DNA of 33,518 nucleotides, taken from Spirochaetia bacterium. GTDB lineage: Bacteria; Spirochaetota; UBA4802; UBA5550. Below, in pieces: positions 6,204-15,174 of this stretch. Below the pieces are notes generated by a model. It searched no databases, was not told where the DNA came from, and saw only the letters and a list, made by a program, of their open reading frames with translations. Numbering within the stretch: the first letter of the stretch is position 1; each line of letters opens with the position of its first letter. The translations under genes were made by a program, and so were the position numbers. Where the stretch lies: positions 1 to 33,518 of the forward strand of contig VFJS01000078.1 in the NCBI GenBank assembly GCA_009885955.1, read 5' to 3'.

Positions 6204-7822
6204 TTATCAGTCAGTCCGGCGACCTTTGTGCTTCCCGGATCCCTGAGTATCATCATCTTGCCCCAGATCCTCTCCCTCCCGCGAAAAACGCCGCCCTCCT
6301 TTTTTATATCAATCATCTCATCAGCAAGCTCCCACAAAGAATAAAAAGGATACTGGAACTGGTACCCCAGGTTTAAATGCCCGTAGCACGCGATGATGCA
6401 CCCCTCGCTCCATACGCCGGCATGGAGCATGATGCCCGTCCTGTATCCGGGCCAGATATACCCGGGCTCAAGATTCATTGAAGGATAATATCCCTTGACC
6501 AGGTTCCGGTACCTGGAATACGCGGACCTGGGAAGGAGGTTATACGGCACTTTATCATGCTTCCACATCCGGTAACCGGTGAGTTTCATCTTATCCAGGT
6601 TGAGCTGGTGAGACATTAAATCGGGAACATATATCTTGTTGGAATGATATATCCGGCTGACCTTCAGGGCATTGCCTTTATCATCCCTTTCATCAATCCT
6701 GAAAACTACCATCCATGCATTTGAAATCTGCAGAACATTTTCATTGAGCCGGTGGACGAGTATCTGCAGAAACGCCTTGTCATAAAAATTCGGTTCAGGA
6801 AACTGGTCCCTGAGAATCCATATGCGGTATTTGCCGGGCTTGTCGTCCTCCATTCCGGGCGCCGCCCTCTGGAATGCCCTGTATGCAGCGAGTTCATCTT
6901 TCTGCGACCGGAATTCGGGGATCAGGGAACCAAGCGCCGGTGAGACCTTCCTGTGCCACTCTTCCGAAGCATATACGGCCCGGTTCCAGAATTTTATCAC
7001 ATCGTCCCTGTTAATCGCAATCGTCCGCCAGAAAACCGTGGCCTTTTCATAATAGGCATCGGCCTTCTTGATGTACTCTGCCGGGACCATGCTGCGGTTC
7101 AGCTTGTCCCATTCATTTAAACCCATCTTATTCATGTCATGATCTTTTATGAAAAAGAATATTTTGCCCAGGAACATCACGGCAAAGACAACAGACAGCG
7201 CCCGTATTGAATAATATCCCCATGTTAGATATTTGATTTTTATATAGTTTTTAATAATGGAAAGAACCCCGGTAAAAAACTGAAGGGGAATAAAAATGAC
7301 GAGAAAATATATGGACAGGTATATGAAATACCAGTTGTGCCAGAATATCCTGTTCCAGCCGCCGTACATCTTTGTACTGGGCCACATGAGCGCGATGCCT
7401 CCCCATGGCCCCGGGGGGGTGGGGCAGTCGCCTGCAAAGTGGATGAGGCAGCCGATATATGCCGCAATGACAGCCCCGATGAAACGGAGTGTCCTGGACT
7501 CCAGGGGAATCTTGTCCTTCCTGAACAGGTTTACCACGCCCCGGCATGAAATGGCGATAATAAGGTATATGACAGCCGTGATGATTGAAAATGCCAGCGC
7601 CCCCAGGAGTGAATGCCCGAACATATGGTGGGAATACCACTCCTTGCCGTAATAAGCCTTGTGATCAAATAAAAGAGAAACAGCATCAATGTCGGGAAGG
7701 ATAGAGCCGGCCATCGCCGCTGCCAGAACGGCCCTGTTGGGAATTTTAAATATTTTATTAAGAAGGAGCGATACAATCCCCCCTGCAGCAGCCCCTGTCC
7801 CGATATGTGAAATTGGAGTCAT
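6200..7822 (-). CDS. DUF457-like membrane domain fused to a periplasmic His...SxGC domain
   Basis: A 540-residue protein. Residues 1-~225 are a YdjM/DUF457-type membrane domain with putative metal-ligand motifs HIGTG (6), ILPDID (41-46), HHMFGH (65-70) and LIHFAGD (126-132), and about five transmembrane helices. After a ~100-residue helical linker, the C-terminal third (~330-540) ends with [11 protein letters not shown] (465-475) and IIACYGH. The H467...S472-x-G-C475 arrangement recalls the catalytic His/Cys of YkuD L,D-transpeptidases and related SxGC folds, though the His-Ser spacing is much shorter than in YkuD. Start and stop overlap both neighbours (TAATG with the 168-residue gene, ATGA with rnhA). 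A cell-wall or membrane-anchored hydrolase role is inferred only; I know of no characterised protein with this architecture. Confidence 0.65.
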   Translation of the reverse strand: MTPISHIGTGAAAGGIVSLLLNKIFKIPNRAVLAAAMAGSILPDIDAVSLLFDHKAYYGKEWYSHHMFGHSLLGALAFSIITAVIYLIIAISCRGVVNLFRKDKIPLESRTLRFIGAVIAAYIGCLIHFAGDCPTPPGPWGGIALMWPSTKMYGGWNRIFWHNWYFIYLSIYFLVIFIPLQFFTGVLSIIKNYIKIKYLTWGYYSIRALSVVFAVMFLGKIFFFIKDHDMNKMGLNEWDKLNRSMVPAEYIKKADAYYEKATVFWRTIAINRDDVIKFWNRAVYASEEWHRKVSPALGSLIPEFRSQKDELAAYRAFQRAAPGMEDDKPGKYRIWILRDQFPEPNFYDKAFLQILVHRLNENVLQISNAWMVVFRIDERDDKGNALKVSRIYHSNKIYVPDLMSHQLNLDKMKLTGYRMWKHDKVPYNLLPRSAYSRYRNLVKGYYPSMNLEPGYIWPGYRTGIMLHAGVWSEGCIIACYGHLNLGYQFQYPFYSLWELADEMIDIKKEGGVFRGRERIWGKMMILRDPGSTKVAGLTDK

Positions 7823-8328
7823 TACTTGCTGAGCCTTAAAAAATATTTAATCCGCTTCACTGAATTAAAAATATTCATGAAGCTGAAATCAAAATTAAAT
7901 TTTTTTGCTGCCAGGCTTGCAAGGGGATTGATTGCCTGAAGAATAAGAAAAAAGACGGCATAATAGATGATAATGAAATCACTCCATCCGGGGGCCGGCG
8001 CCAGAAGCCCCCAGTTGCCCTTTCTGATATAATATATCATCATGTGCATGACTATGACGCATACTGCCCATACAGCCCCGGTAATCTTCCCCCATTTCCT
8101 GCCCCTCAATATGCCGATACCCGAGACCCAGAGGATAAGGGATGTTGCCTCAAAGGCATAATTGAATACGCCTATGCCGGTCCCGTATTCAAACACAACC
8201 TTCCACCCGATTACATATATTCTTGCAAGCGACCAGACAAATGAGAAAAAACCTGCACCGATGTGCGCAAGCCCTATTACCGTATCCAGCAGGCCGCGAC
8301 GGAATGTTTTTACAACTTTCTCTTCCAA
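7822..8328 (-). CDS. four-helix integral membrane protein of unknown function
   Basis: 168 residues with hydrophobic segments at about 14-38, 52-72, 81-98 and 113-135, then a basic tail rich in Phe and Lys. I recognise no family. The start is TTG at 8328, 7 nt after the stop of the secreted-protein gene; the upstream AGG overlaps that stop codon. Its own stop shares an A with the ATG of the DUF457-fusion gene. This tight packing suggests co-expression and possibly a complex with that membrane protein. Confidence 0.7.
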   Translation of the reverse strand: MEEKVVKTFRRGLLDTVIGLAHIGAGFFSFVWSLARIYVIGWKVVFEYGTGIGVFNYAFEATSLILWVSGIGILRGRKWGKITGAVWAVCVIVMHMMIYYIRKGNWGLLAPAPGWSDFIIIYYAVFFLILQAINPLASLAAKKFNFDFSFMNIFNSVKRIKYFLRLSK

Positions 8329-8335
8329 AAGGGCT

Positions 8336-9532
8336 CTACCTGTTCATGGCCTTTTTTTCGGCTATCATGAGGTTCGATTTATTTTTCCCGAGGAGGCTGC
8401 CGTATCCAAAATTAAATGGAAGCGCCAGGCTCCCTTTTTTATAGGACTGCGTAAGGTCATCCTGTTTGTATACGGTTGTGTCTGTTATCGGGTACAGCGG
8501 GATATATACTCCGTAGAGCCTGATGTTCCAGATATCATTTTTAAATGCCCTGTAGGGGATCCCGGAATCGTCCTGAACAATGATCCTGCTGTTGGCAAGG
8601 ATAAAATCCATGACCTCCCTGAACCTGTTTTCATGAAAAATATAACAGCCGGCCTTTATGATGGTGCAGGAATTTTTTATATAATTTCCAAGATATATTC
8701 CTGTTGACGTTGAGGAGGAGATTGTATCCTTTTCAAGTTTCATGTTAAGATATACAAGCTCCCTTACCGTTTCATCGCCGGAGCTCTGGAATTTAATCCT
8801 TGTCCCTTCCACCTTCGGTTTTTTCCCGTTTATACCGCCCGTGCTGTCAATGAGGACTGCCTGCCCACTCTCATCAATCCCCACCTTTTCCACTACCAGT
8901 ACCCTGTGCCCCATCCTGGACAGGAAAACCATGAGAACCGGGGTAATCCCCTTCAGATTAAAATTTTTCATCTCCTTGATCATGATCCTGGTCTGAAAAT
9001 AGTTTAACTCCCCATAGAGATTAATGGACTTCCGTAATGACGCAAGTCCCGATTCAATGCGCCTGTCATCGAGGTTCAGCGGGACAGGAATGTCCCCGGA
9101 ATCTTCAAGGGCCACCATGAGGTAGTACTTTGAATTGGGAAACATGGTATACAGATTGATAAAATCCGCTCCGCTTAATGGATAAAAAACCGACTCCCGA
9201 TCTATACCTGCTGGAATATGTTCCGCCCTCCAGGGGTTCATCACATCTATGGCGGACTTCTTCACTTTTCCCCAGAAGGTATTCATTTCAGACACGTGGC
9301 CCGCATAAAAAGGAAGCTGGGATTTCTGCCAGAGTTTACTATCCGGTGAAACAGGCAGGCCGGCAAGAAACATGGTCAGATCATTCCAGTAGGGATCATA
9401 TTTGATTTCTACTTTCCTTTCAGCTGCAAGGTTTGTGCAGGAAAAGGATGTGAGCAGGATTATTACCGCTAATTTGCATGATAATAATATCCGGATGTTT
9501 ATGCATGATAAAATTATTCTATTGAAATTCAT
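8336..9532 (-). CDS. conserved secreted protein of unknown function
   Basis: A 398-residue exported protein. It has a hydrophobic signal segment (about 8-32) ending near SFSCTNLAA, so it could be a lipoprotein with an atypical lipobox or be cleaved after the Ala pair. The mature part has recurring blocks I associate from memory with an uncharacterised family in Gram-negative bacteria: WNDLTMFLAGLP near the N-terminus, PLSGADFINLYTMFPN in the middle, IVQDDSGIPYRAF later, and a closing KSNLMIAEKK. No catalytic signature is evident. The ATG has GGAG 7 nt upstream. It is the first gene of the minus-strand chain and diverges from the L,D-transpeptidase-like gene across a 207-bp AT-rich spacer. Confidence 0.7.
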   Translation of the reverse strand: MNFNRIILSCINIRILLSCKLAVIILLTSFSCTNLAAERKVEIKYDPYWNDLTMFLAGLPVSPDSKLWQKSQLPFYAGHVSEMNTFWGKVKKSAIDVMNPWRAEHIPAGIDRESVFYPLSGADFINLYTMFPNSKYYLMVALEDSGDIPVPLNLDDRRIESGLASLRKSINLYGELNYFQTRIMIKEMKNFNLKGITPVLMVFLSRMGHRVLVVEKVGIDESGQAVLIDSTGGINGKKPKVEGTRIKFQSSGDETVRELVYLNMKLEKDTISSSTSTGIYLGNYIKNSCTIIKAGCYIFHENRFREVMDFILANSRIIVQDDSGIPYRAFKNDIWNIRLYGVYIPLYPITDTTVYKQDDLTQSYKKGSLALPFNFGYGSLLGKNKSNLMIAEKKAMNR

Positions 9533-9739
9533 TATATACTCCGATTAAATTCAGCCCTTTTGGCTATAATTTTCCAATTATGATTATAAATTCAAAATGG
9601 GCATTATTGTCAATTTTTTTTACAATAATTTATTGATTTTAAAATTGAACTATTATTTCTATACTTTTCGGAAAAAACCATTAAAATCAGTCGGATAAAA
9701 AATTATGCTGCCAAAACACCATAAATTGATAAAGACCGC

Positions 9740-10474
9740 ATGAAACATTCAATAAAAAATCAGAGTAAATGGAAACCGGTATATGCATTTCTCGCATTAT
9801 TGATTATGTCATATCCTGGTTCAGGAGCTGAACCTGAGGCAGGGCCGAAACCGGCACAGAGGGAACGGTTAAAGCTTATAACCGGTGTATTCAGGGAATA
9901 TCAGGGCAATCATCTGATATACATCAGCAAGAATGATTTCATGCTCTTTGTCTACAATAGAAAGCACAGAGTTCTGTTCAAGGCAAAAATTGCCTACGGG
10001 TTCAACCCTGACAGCGGGGCAAAACTCCATGAAGGCGACCAGAGGACCCCTGAAGGGGTATACAGGATAAAAACCATTTACAGCCTGGCAAGCCCCGTGA
10101 ATTCGGAATCATACCAGAGCCTTAAGGAATTAAATGAACTCCACCTCAAGGCAAGCGAGGGATTCTTTCGCTATGATGACCCGGAAAAGGACCTTGGAAA
10201 AAACGCCTATGGCCCCAGGCTGTACAAGCTCACCTATCCCAATGAAGCCGACAGAGACAGGTATGAGGAGGGAGTATTTGAAAACCGGATCCCGTTAAAT
10301 GATGACGGCACCGTTAAGGAGATAGGTTTCGGTATATCAATTCACGGGAATAACTATCCTTCATCCATTGGAAAACTTGCTTCGGCCGGATGCATTCTCA
10401 TGCGCAACAGGGACATAATCAGGCTGGACCGTTTCGTAAAAGAAAACCTCGCGGTGATAATCGCAAAAGACTGA
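9740..10474 (+). CDS. YkuD-family L,D-transpeptidase-like protein, exported
   Basis: 244 residues: a signal peptide (about 12-30, GSGA), then a YkuD-type domain (58-242). YkuD enzymes form 3-3 cross-links in peptidoglycan or attach proteins to it through a catalytic Cys. Visible landmarks are FMLFVYNRKHRVLFKAKIAYG, GDQRTPEGVYRI (99-110), and the catalytic segment ISIHG (199-203) followed by SAGCILMRNRD (215-225). His202 and Cys218 match the catalytic pair with normal spacing. The usual [S/T]HGC reads SAGC, so the His before GC is Ala. An insertion at ~115-190 separates the two halves. It diverges from the secreted-protein operon and may share regulation with it. Confidence 0.85.
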   Translation: MKHSIKNQSKWKPVYAFLALLIMSYPGSGAEPEAGPKPAQRERLKLITGVFREYQGNHLIYISKNDFMLFVYNRKHRVLFKAKIAYGFNPDSGAKLHEGDQRTPEGVYRIKTIYSLASPVNSESYQSLKELNELHLKASEGFFRYDDPEKDLGKNAYGPRLYKLTYPNEADRDRYEEGVFENRIPLNDDGTVKEIGFGISIHGNNYPSSIGKLASAGCILMRNRDIIRLDRFVKENLAVIIAKD

Positions 10475-10494
10475 CCCAACGGAATACATGCCGG

Positions 10495-11562
10495 TCAGAT
10501 GTTTCTTAAAACTTCCCCGGCTATTTCACCAAGGGGAAGAATTTTTTTTACCGCCCCCAGCTTTATCGCTTCCATAGGCATTCCGAATACGACACAGGAG
10601 CCCTCATCCTGCGCGATGGTATATGCCCCGGCATTCTTCATTTCCAGCATCCCCTGAGCGCCGTCATCGCCCATCCCGGTCATTATTACACCGATTGCCC
10701 TTGGGCCTGCAAGTTTGGCAGCTGAACGGAAAAGCATATTCACTGAAGGCCTGTGCCTGCTGACCAGGGGCCCGTCCTTCACCTCCACCTTGTACCCGGT
10801 TCCGCTCCTTTTGATTATCGTGTGCATATTGCCCGGCGCGATGAGGGCCCTTCCCCTGAGCACATCGTCCTGGTCCGATGCCTCTTTTACTTCCATGCTG
10901 CACAGTCCGTTCAGCCTCTGGGCAAAGGCCATGGTATAATATTCAGGCATATGCTGGACAATGACCATACCGGGTGATCCGGCAGGCATCCCCTGGAGAA
11001 ATATGCGGAGGGCTTCTGTCCCTCCTGTTGATGCCCCTACGGCGATGATCTTTTCCATTCCCCTCGCAGCAGTCTGTTCAGGCAGCCTACCGGCTTCTTT
11101 CCCGGATACTATGGCGTTCATCCCGGGATGGTTCCTCTTTCCAGCTATCAAATTGAAGCGGACTTTTGAAGCTGCTTTCACAGAATCAATAATCAATATT
11201 TTTGATTCCTCAAAAAATTCAACGAGGCCCATTTTAGGTTTTGTAATGATATCAACAGCCCCAAACTCCAGGGCACTGATGGTCTCATGGGTCCCTTTTC
11301 CAGCCAGGCTTGAACAGATGATTACCGGTATAGGCCGGCTGTTCATGATCATCTTTAAAAAAGTAATTCCGTCCATCCTGGGCATTTCAATATCAAGCAT
11401 GATAACATCGGGTGTATCGATTTTCAGCTTTTCCATGGCTATAATGGGATCACCGGCTGAAGAAATGACTTCTATTTCAGGATCGAGCTCGAGAATGCTT
11501 TTCAAAGACTGTCTGACAAGTGATGAATCATCCACAATCATTACCTTTATTTTATCAGACAC
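10495..11562 (-). CDS. cheB: CheB chemotaxis protein-glutamate methylesterase
   Basis: A 355-residue two-domain response regulator. The receiver domain (1-125) has DD at 11-12, phospho-acceptor D57 (IMLDIEMP) and K109 (TKPK). The methylesterase domain (168-355) has S178 (GASTGG), H204 (QHMP) and D300 (MGDDGA) as catalytic triad. The enzyme removes methyl groups from, or deamidates, chemoreceptors for adaptation. No cheA, cheR, cheW or receptor gene is nearby, so it is solitary here. The start is GTG at 11562, chosen because GGAG lies 7 nt upstream. Confidence 0.95.
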   Translation of the reverse strand: MSDKIKVMIVDDSSLVRQSLKSILELDPEIEVISSAGDPIIAMEKLKIDTPDVIMLDIEMPRMDGITFLKMIMNSRPIPVIICSSLAGKGTHETISALEFGAVDIITKPKMGLVEFFEESKILIIDSVKAASKVRFNLIAGKRNHPGMNAIVSGKEAGRLPEQTAARGMEKIIAVGASTGGTEALRIFLQGMPAGSPGMVIVQHMPEYYTMAFAQRLNGLCSMEVKEASDQDDVLRGRALIAPGNMHTIIKRSGTGYKVEVKDGPLVSRHRPSVNMLFRSAAKLAGPRAIGVIMTGMGDDGAQGMLEMKNAGAYTIAQDEGSCVVFGMPMEAIKLGAVKKILPLGEIAGEVLRNI

Positions 11563-11908
11563 CCGGTTTCTCCATTAGTATATATCCGAATCATAGCGCC
11601 GAATCCTGGATCCATGTATTCTTAAAAAAAAGCAAATTCCATGACCCGGCTATACCTATCAGCCATAAAATAAACAATAATCCGGTACACCAATTATTCA
11701 ACTATTTTTTTAAAAAAATGCCCTCCCCCGCTTCGATAGGCATAGTGTGCCGCCCACCCTCTCACATGAAAGAGTAAGAGGGAAGGGAATTACATTTATG
11801 AGTTATAAAATTATTCAAAATTTAAAAAAAAATCTTTACTCAAAATCTCATAATCTTATATATGATGCCATAAATTGATATTATCAAATCATCATCTGGA
11901 GATTCAAA
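11563..11908. other. 346-bp intergenic region between cheB and the thioredoxin-like gene
   Basis: AT-rich spacer between divergent genes. It holds a GC-rich repeat copy (11718-11788). A possible promoter for the thioredoxin-like gene is TTTACT (11835-11840), 16 bp, TATATA (11857-11862), which is weak. No RNA gene or small ORF with a convincing start was seen. Confidence 0.4.
11718..11788. repeat. GC-rich intergenic repeat, short copy
   Basis: It starts ATGCCCTCCCCCGCTTCGA and contains TGTGCCGCCC, matching the beginning and inner part of the element at 16058-16120 with substitutions and a deletion. A small hairpin CCCTCT/AGAGGG (11757-11762, 11777-11782) closes it. It stands out against the AT-rich spacer by composition. 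Confidence 0.5.
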
Positions 11909-12409
11909 ATGAAATGTAAACTGACATCCGCTTATGTTGTCATCGCAATAGTATCCAGCATCATGTTATTATCAGCAGCGGACAAAGCCCCGAATTTTGC
12001 GCTGATTGACAACACCGGGCAGTATGTAATGAAATCAAAACTTAAGGGTAATATGATTATTTCATTCTGGGCAAGCTACTGCGTCCCATGCAAAAAGGAG
12101 ATGCCCGAGCTGATAAAATTTGAACAGAAATACGGCAAGGATAAAAACCTTAAGCTTATCCTGATCAATGTTGACGACAACTCAGGAAAATCATCACAGA
12201 CAAAGGCTGACGAGACACTGAAAAGCATCGGTATCTCCCATACCTATCTCATGGACCCCTATCAGGTTACATTAAAAAATTATAATCCTAAGATCAGCGT
12301 GCCAGCAACATATTTAATAAACAGCCAGGGATTTATTGTTTTCGCAGAAATGGGCGCCAAAGAAGACACCATAGAAAAACTTGAAAAAGCCATAAACGAA
12401 TTGAAGTAA
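11909..12409 (+). CDS. TlpA/ResA-like exported thiol-disulfide oxidoreductase
   Basis: A 166-residue thioredoxin-fold protein with an N-terminal signal or anchor (5-23) and the redox motif WASYCVPC (54-61; C58 and C61). The cis-Pro segment is SVPATYLIN, followed by a typical GFIVFAEMGA strand. TlpA/ResA proteins reduce disulfides in the periplasm, commonly keeping apocytochrome c haem-binding cysteines reduced. A 22-motif cytochrome is encoded 4 kb away, so a role in its maturation is plausible but not shown. GGAG lies 8 nt before the ATG. The gene stands alone. Confidence 0.88.
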   Translation: MKCKLTSAYVVIAIVSSIMLLSAADKAPNFALIDNTGQYVMKSKLKGNMIISFWASYCVPCKKEMPELIKFEQKYGKDKNLKLILINVDDNSGKSSQTKADETLKSIGISHTYLMDPYQVTLKNYNPKISVPATYLINSQGFIVFAEMGAKEDTIEKLEKAINELK

Positions 12410-12420
12410 AAAGCTATAAT

Positions 12421-12454
12421 TTTTCGTGGACTTCGTGTCTTTCGTGGTTAATCT
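12421..12454. repeat. CACGAAA-type intergenic repeat fragment
   Basis: TTTTCGTGG, TTCGTGTCTTTCGTGG and TTAATCT recur here. The 15 bases 12440-12454 are the exact reverse complement of 4126-4140. It lies 11 nt after the thioredoxin-like stop codon. Unlike the 4.13-kb copy it has no second arm and cannot form the same hairpin. Confidence 0.45.
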
Positions 12455-12522
12455 TCATAAATTTAAAATTTCAAAAAAATATTATATATTAATTAAATAT
12501 ACATAAATTCAAGGATAATAAA

Positions 12523-15168
12523 ATGGATTTACCTTCAACATATGATCCCAGGGGAATAGAGGAAAAATGGTACAAGATCTGGGAAGAGAAAGGCTATTTC
12601 CATGCCGATGCCGGCGACGGTAAAACTCCCTACTCCATTGTAATCCCGCCGCCCAATGTCACCGGGAGCCTCCACATGGGGCATGCGCTGAACAATACGT
12701 TACAGGATATTCTTTCCCGGTGGCAGAGGATGTCAGGGAAATCAGTGCTGTGGATGCCGGGCATGGATCATGCCGGCATTGCCACACAGAATGTTGTTGA
12801 AAAGCTCCTGCGCGAAGAAGGAAAATCAAAGGATGACCTGGGCAGGGAAAAATTCGAGGAGAGGGTATGGGCGTGGAAAGAACATTCCGGAGGCACAATC
12901 CAGGGCCAGCTCAGGAGACTGGGCTGTTCCCTTGACTGGAAGAGGGAAAGGTTCACCCTGGATGAAGGATTGTCCAGGGCAGTGCGGCAGGTATTTGTCA
13001 CGCTCTATAAGGATGACCTGCTGTACCGCGGGTTCAGGATTATCAACTGGTGCCCCCGCTGCGAAACAGCCCTTTCGGATATTGAAACAGACTACCGGGA
13101 GATGAACGGCAGCCTCTGGCACATAAAGTATCCAATAGAAAACAGCGCGTCCTTTATTATTGTCGCTACAACCAGGCCGGAGACCATGCTCGGAGATACC
13201 GGGATTGCGGTAAATCCCGATGATGAAAGATATACCGGCCTCATTGGTAAATACGCACTCCTCCCCCTTATGAACAGGCGGATACCAATTTTCGCAGACA
13301 GCTATGTGGACAGCTCCTTCGGCACCGGCATGGTCAAGGTAACCCCTGCCCATGACCCCAACGACTTTGAGATGGGGAAAAGGCATGGCCTTGAAGAGAT
13401 CAAAATCATAGATGAAAAGGGGTATATTAATGAAAATGCCCCGGCCTATAAGGGATTATCAAGGTTTGATGCGAGGAAAAAAGTTCTCGAAGATCTTGAA
13501 AAGCTGGGCCTCCTTGACAGCACCCGGGAACATCTCCATTCCGTGGGCCACTGCTACAGGTGCCAGACAATAATCGAGCCGAGCCTCTCCAGGCAGTGGT
13601 TTGTAAAAATCAAGCCCCTTGCCGAGGAGGCGATAAAAGCGGTTGAAGACGGGAGAATCAAATTCATCCCGTCGAACTGGGAGAAGACCTATTTCGAATG
13701 GATGTACAACATCAGGGACTGGTGCATTTCGAGGCAGCTCTGGTGGGGCCACCGCATCCCCGCCTATTACTGCGAAGAGTGCGACCGGATAATTGTGGAG
13801 ATGAACGATCCGTCAGAATGCCCGGAGTGCGGTTCAAAGAAATTAAGGCGCGATGAGGATGTCCTCGATACATGGTTCTCGTCCGCGCTCTGGCCTTTTT
13901 CCACAATGGGCTGGCCGGACAAAACCCCTGAGCTTGATACATATTACCCCACAAGCGTCCTGGTGACCGGCTTTGACATTATCTTCTTCTGGGTCGCCAG
14001 GATGATCATGATGGGCCTGAAATTCATGAAGGACGTACCGTTCAGGGAGGTTTACATCCACGCCCTGGTACGGGATGAGCACGGCCACAAGATGAGCAAG
14101 TCAAAGGGCAATGTCATTGACCCGCTCATCATGATGGAGAAGTACGGCACCGACGCGTTCAGGTTTACCCTTGCCGTGTTCGCGGCACAGGGGAGGGATA
14201 TCATCCTTTCAGAAAAAAGAATCGAGGGATACCGTTCCTTTGCCAATAAGATCTGGAACAGCGCACGGTTCATCCTTATGAACCTTGGAGACGGATTCCG
14301 GGAAAAGGCGATTGAAATATCAGCCCTTGAAAATTTTGACCGGTGGATACTCCACAACTTTAATGAAACAGTAACAGAGATTTCACTGGCGCTCAGGGAA
14401 TACCGTTTCAACGAAGCGGCGCACAGGATATACGACTTCTGGTGGCATGATTTCTGCGACTGGTATCTTGAAATTGTTAAACAGCGGATATATGCAAAAG
14501 ACGGGATCAACCCTCAAAGCGCTGAAACGGCAAAGCAGGTTCTCTTCCATGTACTGAAAAATTCTCTCCTCCTCCTGCACCCGTTTATGCCCTTTATCAC
14601 AGAGGAGATATGGGACAGGATAAATTTCGGATCTGAAAAAAATATCATCATCTCGGGATGGCCTTCAGAAAATCCGCGATTCATATTCAGCAGAGAGGCT
14701 GCCGAGGCTGACATATTCAAGGAGATCATTTACAAAATCCGGAATATACGCGGTGAAATGAACATCTCCCCGGATAAAAAGGTTGATATCATCTTCAGAA
14801 CTGCAGATCCAGGGCTGGTATCAATTATCAACAGGGATACAGTCAGCATAAAGACCCTGGCAAAGGTCAATGATGTTACGATTAAAGGCGACTATAGGCC
14901 CATGAATACCGATGCGTCGGCTGTAATGACAGGAATCGATATATTCATGCCCCTTAAAGGTTTAATTGATTTTGATAAGGAAAAGGCCCGCCTGGAAAAG
15001 GAAATATCAAAAATAAAAGCAGACCTCGACAGGGTTGAAAAAAAACTCTCCAGCGAAAGTTTTACCGGCAAGGCGCCGCTGGAAATTATAGACAAGGAAA
15101 AAATGAAACGCAGTGAATTGACTGAAATCCTTTCAAAGCACGAAAAAAGCCTGTCAAAAATAAGCTGA
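12523..15168 (+). CDS. valS: valyl-tRNA synthetase
   Basis: An 881-residue class I aminoacyl-tRNA synthetase that charges tRNA-Val and edits misactivated threonine. It shows the HIGH signature HMGH (51-54) within IPPPNVTGSLHMGHAL, the CP1 editing domain (ATTRPETMLGDTGIAV and GTGMVKVTPAHDPNDFE), cysteine-rich knuckles CPRC and CEEC/CPEC, the KMSKS motif in GHKMSKSKGNV (~523-527), an anticodon-binding region (WWHDFCDWYLE), and a C-terminal coiled-coil arm (~815-880). Full length for the family. AAGGA lies 7 nt before the ATG. Convergent with the enoyl-CoA hydratase-like gene with only 6 bp between stops. Confidence 0.98.
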   Translation: MDLPSTYDPRGIEEKWYKIWEEKGYFHADAGDGKTPYSIVIPPPNVTGSLHMGHALNNTLQDILSRWQRMSGKSVLWMPGMDHAGIATQNVVEKLLREEGKSKDDLGREKFEERVWAWKEHSGGTIQGQLRRLGCSLDWKRERFTLDEGLSRAVRQVFVTLYKDDLLYRGFRIINWCPRCETALSDIETDYREMNGSLWHIKYPIENSASFIIVATTRPETMLGDTGIAVNPDDERYTGLIGKYALLPLMNRRIPIFADSYVDSSFGTGMVKVTPAHDPNDFEMGKRHGLEEIKIIDEKGYINENAPAYKGLSRFDARKKVLEDLEKLGLLDSTREHLHSVGHCYRCQTIIEPSLSRQWFVKIKPLAEEAIKAVEDGRIKFIPSNWEKTYFEWMYNIRDWCISRQLWWGHRIPAYYCEECDRIIVEMNDPSECPECGSKKLRRDEDVLDTWFSSALWPFSTMGWPDKTPELDTYYPTSVLVTGFDIIFFWVARMIMMGLKFMKDVPFREVYIHALVRDEHGHKMSKSKGNVIDPLIMMEKYGTDAFRFTLAVFAAQGRDIILSEKRIEGYRSFANKIWNSARFILMNLGDGFREKAIEISALENFDRWILHNFNETVTEISLALREYRFNEAAHRIYDFWWHDFCDWYLEIVKQRIYAKDGINPQSAETAKQVLFHVLKNSLLLLHPFMPFITEEIWDRINFGSEKNIIISGWPSENPRFIFSREAAEADIFKEIIYKIRNIRGEMNISPDKKVDIIFRTADPGLVSIINRDTVSIKTLAKVNDVTIKGDYRPMNTDASAVMTGIDIFMPLKGLIDFDKEKARLEKEISKIKADLDRVEKKLSSESFTGKAPLEIIDKEKMKRSELTEILSKHEKSLSKIS

Positions 15169-15174
15169 TAACCG

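Noticed and set aside
10961-11578. 205-codon plus-strand frame opposite cheB
   Set aside because: It mirrors cheB codons and has no recognisable domain.
12826-13386. 186-codon minus-strand frame inside valS
   Set aside because: It is a shadow of the valS reading frame; valS is certain from its motifs.
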